Positions 7,590 through 16,332 of a stretch of 64,000 nucleotides of DNA are shown piece by piece (position 1 is the first letter of the stretch; every line of letters begins with the position of its first letter). The stretch is from Nonomuraea sp. NBC_00507 (lineage in GTDB: Bacteria > Actinomycetota > Actinomycetes > Streptosporangiales > Streptosporangiaceae). The translations under genes were made by a program, and so were the position numbers. The notes beneath the pieces are model-generated. The model did no database searches and was not told where the DNA came from. It saw only the letters and a program-made list of their open reading frames with translations. The stretch lies in NCBI RefSeq assembly GCF_036013525.1, contig NZ_CP107853.1, positions 9,114,001 through 9,178,000 on the forward strand, read 5' to 3'.

Positions 7590-8645
7590 TCAGGCGAGCC
7601 ACCGGTCCAGCCCTTGGGCCACGAAGTCGTCGTCACGCAGCCATGGGTAGGCGGCCCAGATGCGGTCGATCTCCGCCAGCTGCCCCGGCGACAGTTCCTC
7701 CGCGGGGTCCAGGCACCAGCGGCCCGCCAGCAGCCCCTGGCGGCGCAGCACCTCATGGATGCCCGGGATGCAGCCGCGGAAGCCGTTCGCGGAGTCGAAG
7801 ATGGCCGCGTTGGCGTCGGTGAGGTGGCCGTCGAGGCCGAGCAGCCGGCGTACCGCCGCGTCGTCTCCCGACCGGGCCAGCGTGGCTTCCTCCAGCAGTT
7901 CCACCGCGCGCCGCACCCAGACGGCCCACTGGCCGAGCAGGCCGCCGACGAACTCCACCTGCACCTCGCGCCCGTCCACGACCACCCGGTGTGAGGTGAT
8001 GAGATCGGCCAGGATGTGGTCGTCGTTGCCCGTGTAGAGCGCCACCTCCCCGGCCCGGCCCGCCCGCACGACGCCGTGCAGCACGTCGAGGGTGCGGTAG
8101 CGGTCGAAGGGCGCGACCTTGACGCCCACCACGGACTCGATCGCTGCCAGCCTCGTCCAGAAATCGCGCGACAGAGGGCGTCCGCCCACCGCGGGTTGCA
8201 GGTAGAAGCCGATCACCGGCAGCACGTCGCCCACGGCCCGCGCCCGCTCGATCAGCCCGTCCTCGTCGAGCTCCCGGTACGGGCTGAGCAGCACCATGTG
8301 ATAGCCGAGCGACCTGGCCAGCTCCGCCTCCGCCACCGCCTGCGCCGTGGGCCCGGTCGCGCCGGCCACCAGCACCACCTCGCGCCCGGACTCCCTGGCC
8401 GTGCCGGCGGCCAGTTCGAGCACGGGCGCCAGCAGGCCGGTGCCGTGGATGGCGAACTGCGTGGTGTGCACGCCCACCGCCAGCCCGCCCGCACCGGCCT
8501 CGACGTAGTAGCGCGTCAGCGCGCGCTGGCGCCCCTCGTCCAGCTTCCTGTCCTCGGTCAGGGCCAGAGGATGCGCCGGAATCACCAGACCGCGCCTGAA
8601 CAGGTCGCGCACAGACGTCTGCGCCTGCGGAGCCGTGCCGAGCAC
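7590..8645 (-). CDS. Dihydrodipicolinate synthase family aldolase (copy 2)
   Basis: A second DapA/NanA-like protein, 351 residues, longer than usual. VIPAHPLALTEDRKLDEGRQRALTRYYVEAGAGGLAVG matches the family N-terminus. The Schiff-base lysine is in SVVGVKVAPFD, and GFYLQPAVGG holds the position of the active-site tyrosine. A C-terminal extension (about residues 255-351) with RGCIPGIHEVLRRQGLL and WLRDDDFV is not found in DapA proper and recalls larger uncharacterised members. GTG at 8645 has AAGGGGGA 7 bases upstream. It lies 38 bases after the epimerase gene and is probably co-transcribed with it under operator 3. Two different aldolase homologues in one regulon suggests two retro-aldol or dehydration steps. 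Confidence 0.8.
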   Translation of the reverse strand: MLGTAPQAQTSVRDLFRRGLVIPAHPLALTEDRKLDEGRQRALTRYYVEAGAGGLAVGVHTTQFAIHGTGLLAPVLELAAGTARESGREVVLVAGATGPTAQAVAEAELARSLGYHMVLLSPYRELDEDGLIERARAVGDVLPVIGFYLQPAVGGRPLSRDFWTRLAAIESVVGVKVAPFDRYRTLDVLHGVVRAGRAGEVALYTGNDDHILADLITSHRVVVDGREVQVEFVGGLLGQWAVWVRRAVELLEEATLARSGDDAAVRRLLGLDGHLTDANAAIFDSANGFRGCIPGIHEVLRRQGLLAGRWCLDPAEELSPGQLAEIDRIWAAYPWLRDDDFVAQGLDRWLA

Positions 8646-8683
8646 GTGAGATCCCCCTTGGTCGTGAGAAGTGAGCACGCGGA

Positions 8684-9691
8684 TCAGAAGCGTCCGTCGC
8701 GGCGTTCGAACTTGGTGGGCTTGCCCAGCAGCGGACCGCCGCCGGCGACCCAGCGCGCCGTGTGCTCGATCAGCTCGGCGGGGGTCAGCTCGGGGTAGCC
8801 GAACAGGCGATGGCATCGGGAGGCGTTCGACAGCAGCGCCGTCGGCGCCTCCTCGCCGGTGAACACCGGCTCCTTGCCGAGCGCCGCGCCGAGCGCCCGC
8901 GCCGCCTGCCGGACCGAGATCAGCTCGGGGCCCGTGACGTTGAGCACGTACGGCGGCACGTCGGCGAGCAGCAGCGACCGGAGCGCGACCTCGTTGGCGT
9001 AGCCCTGCCAGACCACGTTCACCTGGCCCGTCGCGAGGTCGATGGGCGTGCCCGCGAGCACCTTCTGGGCGAGGTCGACGAGCACGCCGTAGCGAAGCTC
9101 GACCGCGTAGTTGAGGCGGATCAGCGACATGGGCGTGCGGTTCGTCTCGGCGAAGTGCGTCAGCACGCGCTCCCTGCCCAGGCAGCTCATCGCGTAGTCG
9201 CCCACGGGCCCGGTGGGCGAGTCCTCGGTGCTGCCGCCGCCGGTGACGGGGACGAGGGGGTAGACGTTCCCGGTGGACAGCGCGGCGATCCTGCTGCCGG
9301 CGAACCGGTCGGCGACGCGGCCCGGCAGGTAGGCGTTGGTGAACCAGGTGGCGTGCTCGCGGCCCTGCGTGCCGAACTTGGCGCCGACCAGGAACACCAC
9401 GTTGGGCGCGTCCGGCAGCTCGCGCAGCGCCCGCTCGTCGGCGACGTCCGCGGCGACCACGGTGGCGCCCTCGTCCTGGAGCGCCTGGGCGAGGCCCGGC
9501 TCGGAGAAGCGGGACACCGCGATGATCCGCCGCTCGCCCTGGACCGCGTTCAAGGCCAGGCGTACCAGGCTGGGGCCGAGCTTGCCGCCCGCGCCGAGGA
9601 TCATGATGTCGCCTTCGAGCTTGCCCAGATCGTCGACGAGCCCGGCCGTCGGCCGTGCCAGCCGCTCCTCGAGTTCCGCTGTCGTCCGCAC
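8684..9691 (-). CDS. NAD(P)-dependent epimerase/dehydratase (extended SDR)
   Basis: A Rossmann-fold SDR enzyme acting on sugars or sugar nucleotides. The NAD site is ILGAGGKLGPSLVRLAL (about residue 32), the glycine-rich GxxGxxG pattern. ALSTGNVYP holds the Ser of the catalytic triad. The usual YxxxK is replaced by YAMSCLGRER (Tyr kept, Lys replaced by Leu at the spacing I count), which could mean altered chemistry. GTG at 9691 is chosen because AGAGGAG lies 5 bases upstream; the longer ATG at 9706 would begin inside the operator region. Operator 3 lies 16 bases upstream. Confidence 0.8.
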   Translation of the reverse strand: MRTTAELEERLARPTAGLVDDLGKLEGDIMILGAGGKLGPSLVRLALNAVQGERRIIAVSRFSEPGLAQALQDEGATVVAADVADERALRELPDAPNVVFLVGAKFGTQGREHATWFTNAYLPGRVADRFAGSRIAALSTGNVYPLVPVTGGGSTEDSPTGPVGDYAMSCLGRERVLTHFAETNRTPMSLIRLNYAVELRYGVLVDLAQKVLAGTPIDLATGQVNVVWQGYANEVALRSLLLADVPPYVLNVTGPELISVRQAARALGAALGKEPVFTGEEAPTALLSNASRCHRLFGYPELTPAELIEHTARWVAGGGPLLGKPTKFERRDGRF

Positions 9692-9706
9692 ACGGTCTCC
9701 TCTCAT

Positions 9707-9724
9707 TTACGGTCCAGACCGTAA
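9707..9724. promoter_or_regulatory. Operator-like palindrome, site 3 of 3 (epimerase promoter)
   Basis: TTACGGTC-CA-GACCGTAA is a perfect 8-2-8 inverted repeat and the best copy of the three. It lies in the 71-base gap between the Gfo/Idh gene stop and the epimerase start, directly ahead of the ribosome site. Confidence 0.8.
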
Positions 9725-9762
9725 CTGGGACAGAGTCCGCCTGTCAACGGGCCGGGGGTTGG

Positions 9763-10650
9763 TCAGGCGGTCATCTCGCGTGCGGAGACCAGCACCTGGA
9801 GCACGGCCCTCGTGTGCCGCCACGGCACCGGGCTGGGCGCGCCGCCTGCCATCGCGAGGAAGGCCTCGATCGTCCCTTCGTACCCGAGCCCCTGAACCGG
9901 ATCGTCCCCGCCCTCGATCACGATCGTCTCGGTGGTGTCGCGCTTGTGCAGCGTGACGCTGTAGGACTCGGACTCCGAGACGCCGAGGATCTCCACTGTG
10001 CCGGTGATGCCGTCATCCCAGCGCAGCGCCATCACTCCGGTGTCCTCCGACCGAAGCGTCGCGTAGTGCCGCCTCGCCCCCGCGGCGCCTGCCAGCCGCA
10101 CGTCGGGACCGAGCAGCGCCACCAGCAGCTCCACCCCGTGGATCCCCATGGTGACCATCGTCCCGCCGCCCTCGCCGGGCGTGTCCTGCCAGGCGTTGTA
10201 GCCGGTCGCCCAGATCCCCACGTCATGCCGTACGGTCGCCCGCACGGCCAGCACCTCGCCCCGATCGACCCGTGTTCCCGCGAAGGCCGGCGCGAACCGC
10301 AGCACAGAGCTGGACAGCACGCGGTCGTGGACCGGCAGCCGATCGAGCTGCTCCAGCTGGGCCCGGCTGGCCGCGGCAGGCTTGTTCACGAAGCAGGCCA
10401 CGCCCGTCTCCAGCACCTTGGCCAGCGCCTGCGGCACCTGAGGGTTGGGCACGGTCAGCACCACCCCGTCGAGCGGGCCGGCCAGCATCTCGGCCAGGCT
10501 CCCCGCCACCTTCGCCCGCGGATGCTCATCGGTGAACCGCCGCAGCCGCTCCGGATCCTGCTCCCACACGACGAGCTCGGCATGGCGGGCCAGGGTGCGG
10601 GCGTCGGTGTAGGGATGGCTGGTGGCGAGCCCGGCGAGAGCGATGCGCAC
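9763..10650 (-). CDS. Gfo/Idh/MocA-family oxidoreductase
   Basis: A NAD(P)-dependent sugar or inositol dehydrogenase-like protein, 295 residues. The N-terminus VRIALAGLATSHPYTDARTLA takes the dinucleotide-binding place but lacks a clean GxGxxG. VFVNKPAA-like text (CFVNKPAAASRAQLEQL, about residue 95) matches the family EKP motif with Asn-Lys-Pro; the Lys is conserved. GTMVTMGIHGVELL holds the His of the usual D-x-G-x-H-x-x-D motif. GTG at 10650 has GGAGA 7 bases upstream; an earlier ATG at 10698 has none. It is the first minus-strand gene of the locus and may feed into the epimerase and aldolase genes. Confidence 0.8.
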   Translation of the reverse strand: MRIALAGLATSHPYTDARTLARHAELVVWEQDPERLRRFTDEHPRAKVAGSLAEMLAGPLDGVVLTVPNPQVPQALAKVLETGVACFVNKPAAASRAQLEQLDRLPVHDRVLSSSVLRFAPAFAGTRVDRGEVLAVRATVRHDVGIWATGYNAWQDTPGEGGGTMVTMGIHGVELLVALLGPDVRLAGAAGARRHYATLRSEDTGVMALRWDDGITGTVEILGVSESESYSVTLHKRDTTETIVIEGGDDPVQGLGYEGTIEAFLAMAGGAPSPVPWRHTRAVLQVLVSAREMTA

Positions 10651-10853
10651 GGTCTGTTCTCCGTTTCCGGCGACGGCTTCGAGAAACTCAGACATCATGG
10701 CAGCTCGGGTCGCCGACACCGGGGCCTGCGATGAACGGGAGGACACGGCACCGCACAAAGAGCGGTCAACTACGGTGGCAGTCGTTGTTCAACGAGCGGT
10801 CTCCACACCCAGGGGTGGAAGCCCCGTGGTGGATGCGATGTATGGAGGATGCC

Positions 10854-12518
10854 GTGCCCCCGCTCATCTACGCCGATCGCGCTCCCGCAGCCACGCGATC
10901 ACCGCGACGGGCACGGCTATGGAACGGCGTGATCACGGTGGCGGCCGCGGCCGTGATGGCCTTCGCCGGGTGGCAGAACCGCTGGATCAGCGACGATGGC
11001 CTGATCGCTGTGCGGACCGTCCAGCAGCTGCTGTCGGGTCATGGGCCGGTCTTCAACATCGGTGAGCGTGTCGAGGCCAACACCAGCACCGCCTGGACCT
11101 ATCTGATCGCGTTGATCTCCTGGCTGACCCAGGGGGACGTGGCCTACGTCTCCGTGCTGCTCGGCCTGGTGTGCGCGGTCGGCGCCGTGACGTTCGCCGT
11201 CGTCGGCGCCATGCTGCTGCACGGTGGCTCGCGCTGGTTCCTGCCGGCTGGAGTGCTGGTCGTGCTCGCGTTGCCGCCGTTCTGGGAGTACGCGACCTCC
11301 GGTCTGGAGACCGGGTTGGCTTTTCTGTGGATCAGTGTGTCGTGGTGGCTGCTGGTCCGGGCGGCTTCCGGCGGACCGGTGCTGCCACTGGTGTTCGTCC
11401 TCGGTCTGGCGCCTCTGGTCCGGCCGGAGCTGGCCCTCGTCTACCCGATCTTCTTCGGCGCGTTGCTCGTCCTGCGGTGGCCGGGATGGTGGCCCGCCGC
11501 CCGCTGGTTCGCGATGTCCCTGGCCCTGCCGGCCGCCTATCAAATCTTCCGGATGGGCTACTACGGGCTGCTCGTGCCCAACACCGCCCTCGCCAAAGAG
11601 GCCGGCGAGGCCCGGTGGGCACGTGGTCTCCTCTACGCCGGAGACACCGTGCTGACCTATCAGCTGGTCGGCCCCCTGCTGGCGGTCATCCCGCTGTCCT
11701 TGTGGGCCTTCCGCACGCGCCGCGATCTCATCGTGTCGATGGCCCCGCTCCTGGCGGGGATCTTGATGCTGCTCTATGTCCTGCGCGTCGGCGGCGACTT
11801 CATGCACGGCCGGATGATGCTGCCGGTGCTGCTGCTTGTCCTGCTCCCCGCCATGGTCCTCCCCCTGCGTGCCGTAACCGCGCTCACGTGCACGGTCGTG
11901 ACGCTGTGGGCCGTGGTCTGCGCCGTGGCATTCGACGTGCCGTACGAACAAGCCGTCGGGCCGGAGGGAATCGCGGACGAGCGCGGCTTTTACGTAGTCC
12001 AGACCAAGGACCCGCATCCGGTCACCGCCACGCCCTATGTTCGGGCCAGTCCGAACCCGCTGAGCGCCGCGCACGCCACCGGTCTGCATGTGCCGGACAC
12101 GGTGCCGGTGCCGCTCCGGCCCGACCAGCCCGCACGCCTGGCCGTGGCAGGCAAGGTCCTCGGCACGCTGGGGGCGTCGTTCCCGCTGGACGTCCTCGTC
12201 GTGGACCAGCTCGGCTTGGCCAACGCCCTCGGCAGTCACATGGCGCTGGCGTGCGGGCAGCGGGTCGGGCATGAGAAGCCGCTTCCCGCCGCGTACGTCC
12301 TCGCCGACTACATGGCCCCCGGCACTCGGCTGCCGGACGAGCGGCTCCAGGCCGAGGTGCAGCGGATCAGGAGTGAGCTGGCCACCGGCCGGTTCCGGGA
12401 TCTGCTCGACGCCACAAGGGCCCCGCTGACCCCGCGCCGATTCTGGGACAACCTGGTGGGCGCCCCTGCACGCACGGCCTTTCGCTTCTCCACCACGACT
12501 GCTCCGTGCCCATCATGA
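10854..12518 (+). CDS. AftB-like arabinofuranosyltransferase (GT-C membrane glycosyltransferase)
   Basis: A 554-residue integral membrane protein with about ten membrane spans in residues 20-360 and a soluble C-terminal part. Text such as RWISDDGLIAVRTVQQLL, GPVFNIGERVEANTSTAWTYL, AYQIFRMGYYGLLVPNTALAKEA and GGDFMHGR closely matches my recollection of mycobacterial AftB (Rv3805c), which adds terminal beta-1,2-arabinofuranose from decaprenyl-phosphoarabinose. The Asp-Asp pair in SDDG is the GT-C catalytic motif. GTG at 10854 is chosen because GGAGG lies 5 bases upstream. It stands alone, with no other arabinan genes nearby. The acceptor in this organism is unknown; it may be a lipoglycan or other wall polymer rather than mycolyl-arabinogalactan. 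Confidence 0.85.
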   Translation: MPPLIYADRAPAATRSPRRARLWNGVITVAAAAVMAFAGWQNRWISDDGLIAVRTVQQLLSGHGPVFNIGERVEANTSTAWTYLIALISWLTQGDVAYVSVLLGLVCAVGAVTFAVVGAMLLHGGSRWFLPAGVLVVLALPPFWEYATSGLETGLAFLWISVSWWLLVRAASGGPVLPLVFVLGLAPLVRPELALVYPIFFGALLVLRWPGWWPAARWFAMSLALPAAYQIFRMGYYGLLVPNTALAKEAGEARWARGLLYAGDTVLTYQLVGPLLAVIPLSLWAFRTRRDLIVSMAPLLAGILMLLYVLRVGGDFMHGRMMLPVLLLVLLPAMVLPLRAVTALTCTVVTLWAVVCAVAFDVPYEQAVGPEGIADERGFYVVQTKDPHPVTATPYVRASPNPLSAAHATGLHVPDTVPVPLRPDQPARLAVAGKVLGTLGASFPLDVLVVDQLGLANALGSHMALACGQRVGHEKPLPAAYVLADYMAPGTRLPDERLQAEVQRIRSELATGRFRDLLDATRAPLTPRRFWDNLVGAPARTAFRFSTTTAPCPS

Positions 12519-12535
12519 GGGGCTGATCCGGCCAC

Positions 12536-12566
12536 GGTCGCGGCCCCGGTACCGGGGTCCGCGACC
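12536..12566. terminator. Bidirectional terminator hairpin
   Basis: A long stem: GGTCGCGG pairs with CCGCGACC, and CCCCGGT with ACCGGGG, with one bulged T at 12558 and almost no loop. It lies between the convergent glycosyltransferase and lysozyme genes, where it can stop transcription from both sides. Confidence 0.75.
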
Positions 12567-12583
12567 GGCGAGCAGGACTCCGG

Positions 12584-13312
12584 CTACTTCCGGCCGAGGG
12601 CGCGGAGCTGGTCCTGGCGCAGGGAGGAGACGTTCTGGTCCCACGGGTCGTCGGTGTACTGGTGGATGGCCCACGTCTTCCAGTGCGTCGGCGTGGCGAC
12701 CGTGCCCTTGGCCTTGCTGTAGTGCGCCACCCACAGCGGGTACTCGCCCAGCCCCTGGCCGTACTGCTCGGCGAAGTTGTAGTTGGCGTAGAACAGCGGC
12801 GTGACTCCGGTCTTGGACTTCACCCGTTCCAGCCACGTCTTGGCCCAAGTGTTCACGTGCTCCGCTGACTGACCGTCCGTGGTCTCCAGGTCGAGGACGA
12901 GCAGGTCTCCGGCCTTGGCGGGCTGCGTGTCCAGCACGGAGAGGAAGAAGTCGGCCTCGGCGACGGGGTCGTTGGCCGGGTGCCCGAAGTGGTACGCACC
13001 GCGGACCATGGGAAGTTTGCCGACCTCCGCCCAGTGACGCGCGAACGAACTGTCGATGAAGTCGGTGCCTTCGGTCGCCTTGACGATGCCGAACTGGACG
13101 CCGCTGCCGGCCCAGTCGTAGGTGGATTCGTAGTGGGACATGTCGCGCCCCTCGATGAAGCCGTCCGCCTGTGCGGGACCCGCGAGACCAGCACCCGCCA
13201 GGGCGGTTACCAGAGCCAGTGACACGGTGGCCGTGATCTTGCGCAGAGCGCGGGAGGTGCCGGCGGCGGGGGTGTTGATCTTGGGGGCATGGATCGTACG
13301 ATGCATGGCCAT
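12584..13312 (-). CDS. Secreted GH25 lysozyme (muramidase)
   Basis: A family 25 glycoside hydrolase that cleaves the MurNAc-GlcNAc bond of peptidoglycan outside the cell. A long signal peptide (basic residues 1-30, hydrophobic SLALVTALAGAGLAGPAQA, cut near residue 49) precedes a single catalytic domain. Catalytic-site residues are visible as GRDMSHYE (Asp about 57) and the DxE pair VLDLET (about 141 and 143), with GAYHFGHP and FYANY as further family signatures. No separate wall-binding domain is present. The ATG at 13312 is preferred; AAGGAG lies 13 bases upstream, slightly far, and an ATG at 13339 is an alternative. The leader carries a c-di-AMP riboswitch. Confidence 0.9.
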   Translation of the reverse strand: MAMHRTIHAPKINTPAAGTSRALRKITATVSLALVTALAGAGLAGPAQADGFIEGRDMSHYESTYDWAGSGVQFGIVKATEGTDFIDSSFARHWAEVGKLPMVRGAYHFGHPANDPVAEADFFLSVLDTQPAKAGDLLVLDLETTDGQSAEHVNTWAKTWLERVKSKTGVTPLFYANYNFAEQYGQGLGEYPLWVAHYSKAKGTVATPTHWKTWAIHQYTDDPWDQNVSSLRQDQLRALGRK

Positions 13313-13327
13313 CGTGAAGGGGGTTCT

Positions 13328-13463
13328 CCTTGCTTCCATACCGCTTACCGGGTTAGCTGACGGGTTCGGGCGTGGAAGCTGCCCTACGGCATGGCATGCC
13401 GATTCACCCCAAGGGATGTGGGTCCCCGGTTCCGCGCAAGGCGGATTCAGCGGTCACAGGTCC
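13328..13463 (-). ncRNA. Cyclic di-AMP riboswitch (ydaO/yuaA type)
   Basis: Read on the minus strand, the lysozyme leader contains the conserved blocks of the actinobacterial ydaO aptamer in order: GCTGAATCCGCC, GGAACCGGGGACCCA, TTGGGGTGAATCGG, GTAGGGCAGCTTCCACGCC and CGAACCCGTCAGCTAACCC. It ends in GCGGTATGGAAG just before the ribosome site. This riboswitch class binds c-di-AMP and usually turns expression off; in actinomycetes it often controls wall hydrolases. Ends are approximate. The remaining 157 bases up to 13620 hold no gene I can support; the lysozyme promoter should lie there. Confidence 0.9.
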
Positions 13464-13620
13464 GTCCTGTGATGCGTCTGGCGATGGTCGGGTAACGAAC
13501 CGACAAGTCGGACGTATACCCCAAATACCCTATCTGGGTACATATCTGACATTAAGGCTACAAACGGATAGATTCCCAGTCAAGGGCTGGAAACGACGCT
13601 CTCCAACGTCCTCCACCTGC

Positions 13621-13920
13621 CTACAGCCAGCCGCGTTCCCTCGCCACCGCCGCGGCCTCGCTCCTGCTGCGGGTGCCGGTCTTGCCGATCGCCGCCGAAA
13701 GGTGGTTGCGCACGGTGCCCTCGGAGAGCCGCAGCAGCTTGGCGACCTCGGCGATGGCATGTCCGGCGCCGACCGCGACCAGCACTTCCCGCTCGCGCGC
13801 CGCCAGCGGGTTGATCCCGTGGATCAACGACTCGGTGGCAAGGACCGGGTCGACGACCCGGATGCCCCGACAGACCTTGCGCACCGCGTCGGCGAGGTCT
13901 TCGGGGGCGCGTCGCGTCAA
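13621..13920 (-). pseudogene. NarL/DesR-type response regulator, C-terminal remnant
   Basis: About 100 codons match the end of a LuxR-type response regulator: APEDLADAVRKVCRGIRVVDPVLA (linker after the receiver), NPLAAREREVL and the helix-turn-helix IAEVAKLLRLSEGTVRNHLSAAIGKTGTRSRSEAAAVARERGWL. The receiver domain, with its phosphoryl Asp, is absent. Upstream codons to 14010 do not resemble a receiver in any frame, and no histidine kinase gene is beside it. A truncated relic is most likely, although a small DNA-binding protein could still be made. Confidence 0.7.
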
Positions 13921-14058
13921 CGCCCCGGGTGCGCGCGGCGCTCTTCGGCTCCAGGCCGGGCAAGGTCGCGCAACCGACCAGTACGGCCACCTGGCAGGGC
14001 CTGATCCCAACGCTGTCGTGCGCTACGGCGCAGCCGGCTGGGGTCGTTTCATGAGCTG

Positions 14059-14631
14059 TCACAGGTTCCTGACGAAGGACTCCATGGCCGCCGTCACACG
14101 TGCGAGCACCTCCGCCGAGCCGACCGGGTTTCGCGTCTCCAGGCCGTGGTCGGCGCCCGGGACTTCCAGGTGCTCGACTGGGAGGGAACGGGCCACCTCA
14201 GACTTCCAAGCAGTGTCCGCGGTGCCGCCGACGAGCAGGGTGCGCGCCTTTGCGCGGCGCAATGCGCCGGTCACCTGAGGGTGATGCAGGAGCGGCGTGA
14301 GCCAGATCGCCGGCAGGTCGCGGTCGGCCGCGACCGAGGCGGCGAAGCTGGCCAGGGACTTACCCACCAGGAGCACGCGCCGGGCGTCGACCTCCTGTTC
14401 GACGTACCGGGTGACCTGGTCGATCACCCACGTGGGATAGTCGTCGGGCGGGAGGTCCGGCGGCTGCCACCAGACTTCCTGGGTGGTCCAGCCGTGTGCG
14501 GTCAAGACCGTCTTGGCATAGTGCAGCAGGGGCCGGGCCGGGACGTAGGCACGGCCGGGCAGCAGGAGGGCGACGCGGGCGGGGTCGTTGTCGGTCCTGG
14601 TCGGCCAGCCGAACATGCTTTCCGGATGCAT
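14059..14631 (-). CDS. Alpha/beta-hydrolase fold protein
   Basis: A small hydrolase of about 190 residues. The nucleophile elbow is [13 protein letters not shown] (Ser about residue 92), the acid is probably in [11 protein letters not shown], and the histidine is in VPGADHGLE. The layout ([10 protein letters not shown] near the start, short cap) resembles dienelactone-hydrolase-like or YdeN-like small hydrolases. The start is uncertain: ATG at 14631 or 14616, or GTG at 14658; none has a good ribosome site. It stands alone between a decayed regulator and the divergent RtcB gene. Confidence 0.75.
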   Translation of the reverse strand: MHPESMFGWPTRTDNDPARVALLLPGRAYVPARPLLHYAKTVLTAHGWTTQEVWWQPPDLPPDDYPTWVIDQVTRYVEQEVDARRVLLVGKSLASFAASVAADRDLPAIWLTPLLHHPQVTGALRRAKARTLLVGGTADTAWKSEVARSLPVEHLEVPGADHGLETRNPVGSAEVLARVTAAMESFVRNL

Positions 14632-14872
14632 ACCCTCGAAGCTTAGGCTTCGGCCCACTCGGCCGTGTGCAGGTCCGGAGCTCCGATGGCTCGATCGTCA
14701 CGCCTGCCGCGCGGTGGGTCGCGACGGCCGCCGTCAGCCCGAGCACCCGCGTGCCACGCCGGATGCGGGGCGTCAGCCCGACGTCGGTCAGGCGGAAAAC
14801 AGGCTCACCTGGCATCGGCGGCGTTCCCCGGCTGGTGTGTGGGTAGGCGGGGCGGGAGGGCGAGACGGCAAG

Positions 14873-16306
14873 GTGACCGTGATGATGCAACTGGTCGAGG
14901 AGCGGCCGTACCGGTGGCGGATCGAGCCCGAGGGCGGCATGCGGGTGCCCGGCGTGGTCTTCGCGACCCGGGAGCTGCTGCCTGACCCGTCGGAGGATCA
15001 GGCGCTGGCCCAGGTCGCGGCGGTGGCGACCCTGCCCGGGATCGTGGAGGCCGCCTACGCGATGCCCGACATGCACTGGGGGTACGGGTTCCCGATCGGC
15101 GGCGTGGCGGCCACCGACGTGGCCGCGGGCGGGGTGGTCTCGCCGGGCGGGGTGGGGTTCGACATCTCCTGCGGCGTCCGGCTGCTGCTCGCCGACCTGC
15201 ACGTGGACGACCTGCGGCCACGCCTGGACAAGCTGATGGACGCCCTCGACGTGTCGGTTCCGCGCGGCATGAGCAAGGGCGCGGTGTGGCGGCTGCACAG
15301 CCAGGCCGAGCTGGAGAACATCCTGGCCGGCGGCGCCCGGTACGCCGTCGAGCGCGGCCACGGCGAGCCCGGCGACCTGGAGCGCTGCGAGGACCGGGGC
15401 GCGGTGGCCGACGCCGACCCGGCCGGAGTCGGCTCCCGGGCGCGGGAGCGCGGGCTGCAGCAGGTCGGCAGCCTCGGCTCGGGCAACCATTTCCTGGAGG
15501 TCGAGGCCGTCGCCGACGTGTACGACGAGGAGGTCGCCGAGGCGTACGGGCTGTGGCGGGGCCGGGTGTGCGTGATGATCCACACGGGGTCGCGCGGGCT
15601 GGGCCACCAGATCTGCACCGACGCCGTGAAGACCATGCAGGCGGCGATGACCAGGTACGGCATCCGCGTGCCTGACCGGCAGCTGGCCTGTGCGCCGGTC
15701 GAGTCGCACGAGGGACGGGCCTACCTCGCGGCGATGGCGGCGGCCGCCAACTACGGCAGGGCCAACCGGCAACTGCTCGGCCAGGCCGCCCGCCGGGCCT
15801 TCGACCGCGTCACGGGCCACGGCGACCTGAGCCTGCTGTACGACGTGTCGCACAACCTCGCCAAGCTGGAGACCCACCAGGTGGACGGCGGGACGCGGCA
15901 GCTGTGCGTGCACCGCAAGGGCGCGACGCTGGCGCTGCCACCCGGCCACGCGGACCTGCCGCCCGATCTGCGGCCGTTGGGGCAGCCGGTGCTGGTGCCT
16001 GGGTCCATGGGGGTGGGGTCGTACGTGCTGGCCGGCGTGCCGGGCGGGCCGGCGTTCGCTTCGGCCTGCCATGGGGCCGGTCGCCGGCTGAGCCGCCACC
16101 AGGCGGTCAAGACCACCAGGGCGGCCACCTTGCGAGCCGAGCTGGAGCGTGCCGGGATCGCCGTACGCGGGGCGTCGCCGCGCGGGCTGACCGAGGAGAC
16201 GCCGCAGGCGTACAAGGATCTGGACGCGGTGGTCGAGGTCTGCGTACAGGCGGGCCTGGCGCGCAAAGTGGCCAAGCTGGCGCCCGTCGGCGTCGTGAAG
16301 GGCTAG
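14873..16306 (+). CDS. rtcB: RNA-splicing ligase RtcB
   Basis: A GTP- and Mn-dependent ligase that joins RNA 2',3'-cyclic-phosphate (or 3'-phosphate) and 5'-OH ends; 477 residues, normal family length. The metal-binding and guanylylation residues are visible: [11 protein letters not shown] (Asp and Cys), [12 protein letters not shown] (His), [12 protein letters not shown] (His), [11 protein letters not shown] (His), VHRKGAT, PGSMG, and CHGAGRR, whose His accepts GMP. GTG at 14873 is used, with GGAGG 13 bases upstream; ATG at 14882 or 14885 is possible. It converges on the archease gene with 26 bases between, the expected functional partner. The 240 bases before it hold no supported gene. Confidence 0.95.
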   Translation: MTVMMQLVEERPYRWRIEPEGGMRVPGVVFATRELLPDPSEDQALAQVAAVATLPGIVEAAYAMPDMHWGYGFPIGGVAATDVAAGGVVSPGGVGFDISCGVRLLLADLHVDDLRPRLDKLMDALDVSVPRGMSKGAVWRLHSQAELENILAGGARYAVERGHGEPGDLERCEDRGAVADADPAGVGSRARERGLQQVGSLGSGNHFLEVEAVADVYDEEVAEAYGLWRGRVCVMIHTGSRGLGHQICTDAVKTMQAAMTRYGIRVPDRQLACAPVESHEGRAYLAAMAAAANYGRANRQLLGQAARRAFDRVTGHGDLSLLYDVSHNLAKLETHQVDGGTRQLCVHRKGATLALPPGHADLPPDLRPLGQPVLVPGSMGVGSYVLAGVPGGPAFASACHGAGRRLSRHQAVKTTRAATLRAELERAGIAVRGASPRGLTEETPQAYKDLDAVVEVCVQAGLARKVAKLAPVGVVKG

Positions 16307-16332
16307 CCGCTCGCCGCGCAAGTCCCGTGGGG

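Noticed and set aside
5066..7756. The aminotransferase as an 896-residue protein
   Set aside because: The upstream part lies opposite the regulator gene and is shadow sequence; a good ribosome site marks GTG 6277.
13500..13560. Possible hairpin TACCC-TATCT-GGGTA near 13525-13545
   Set aside because: Only a 5-bp stem with no T-run and no gene end beside it; could be chance.
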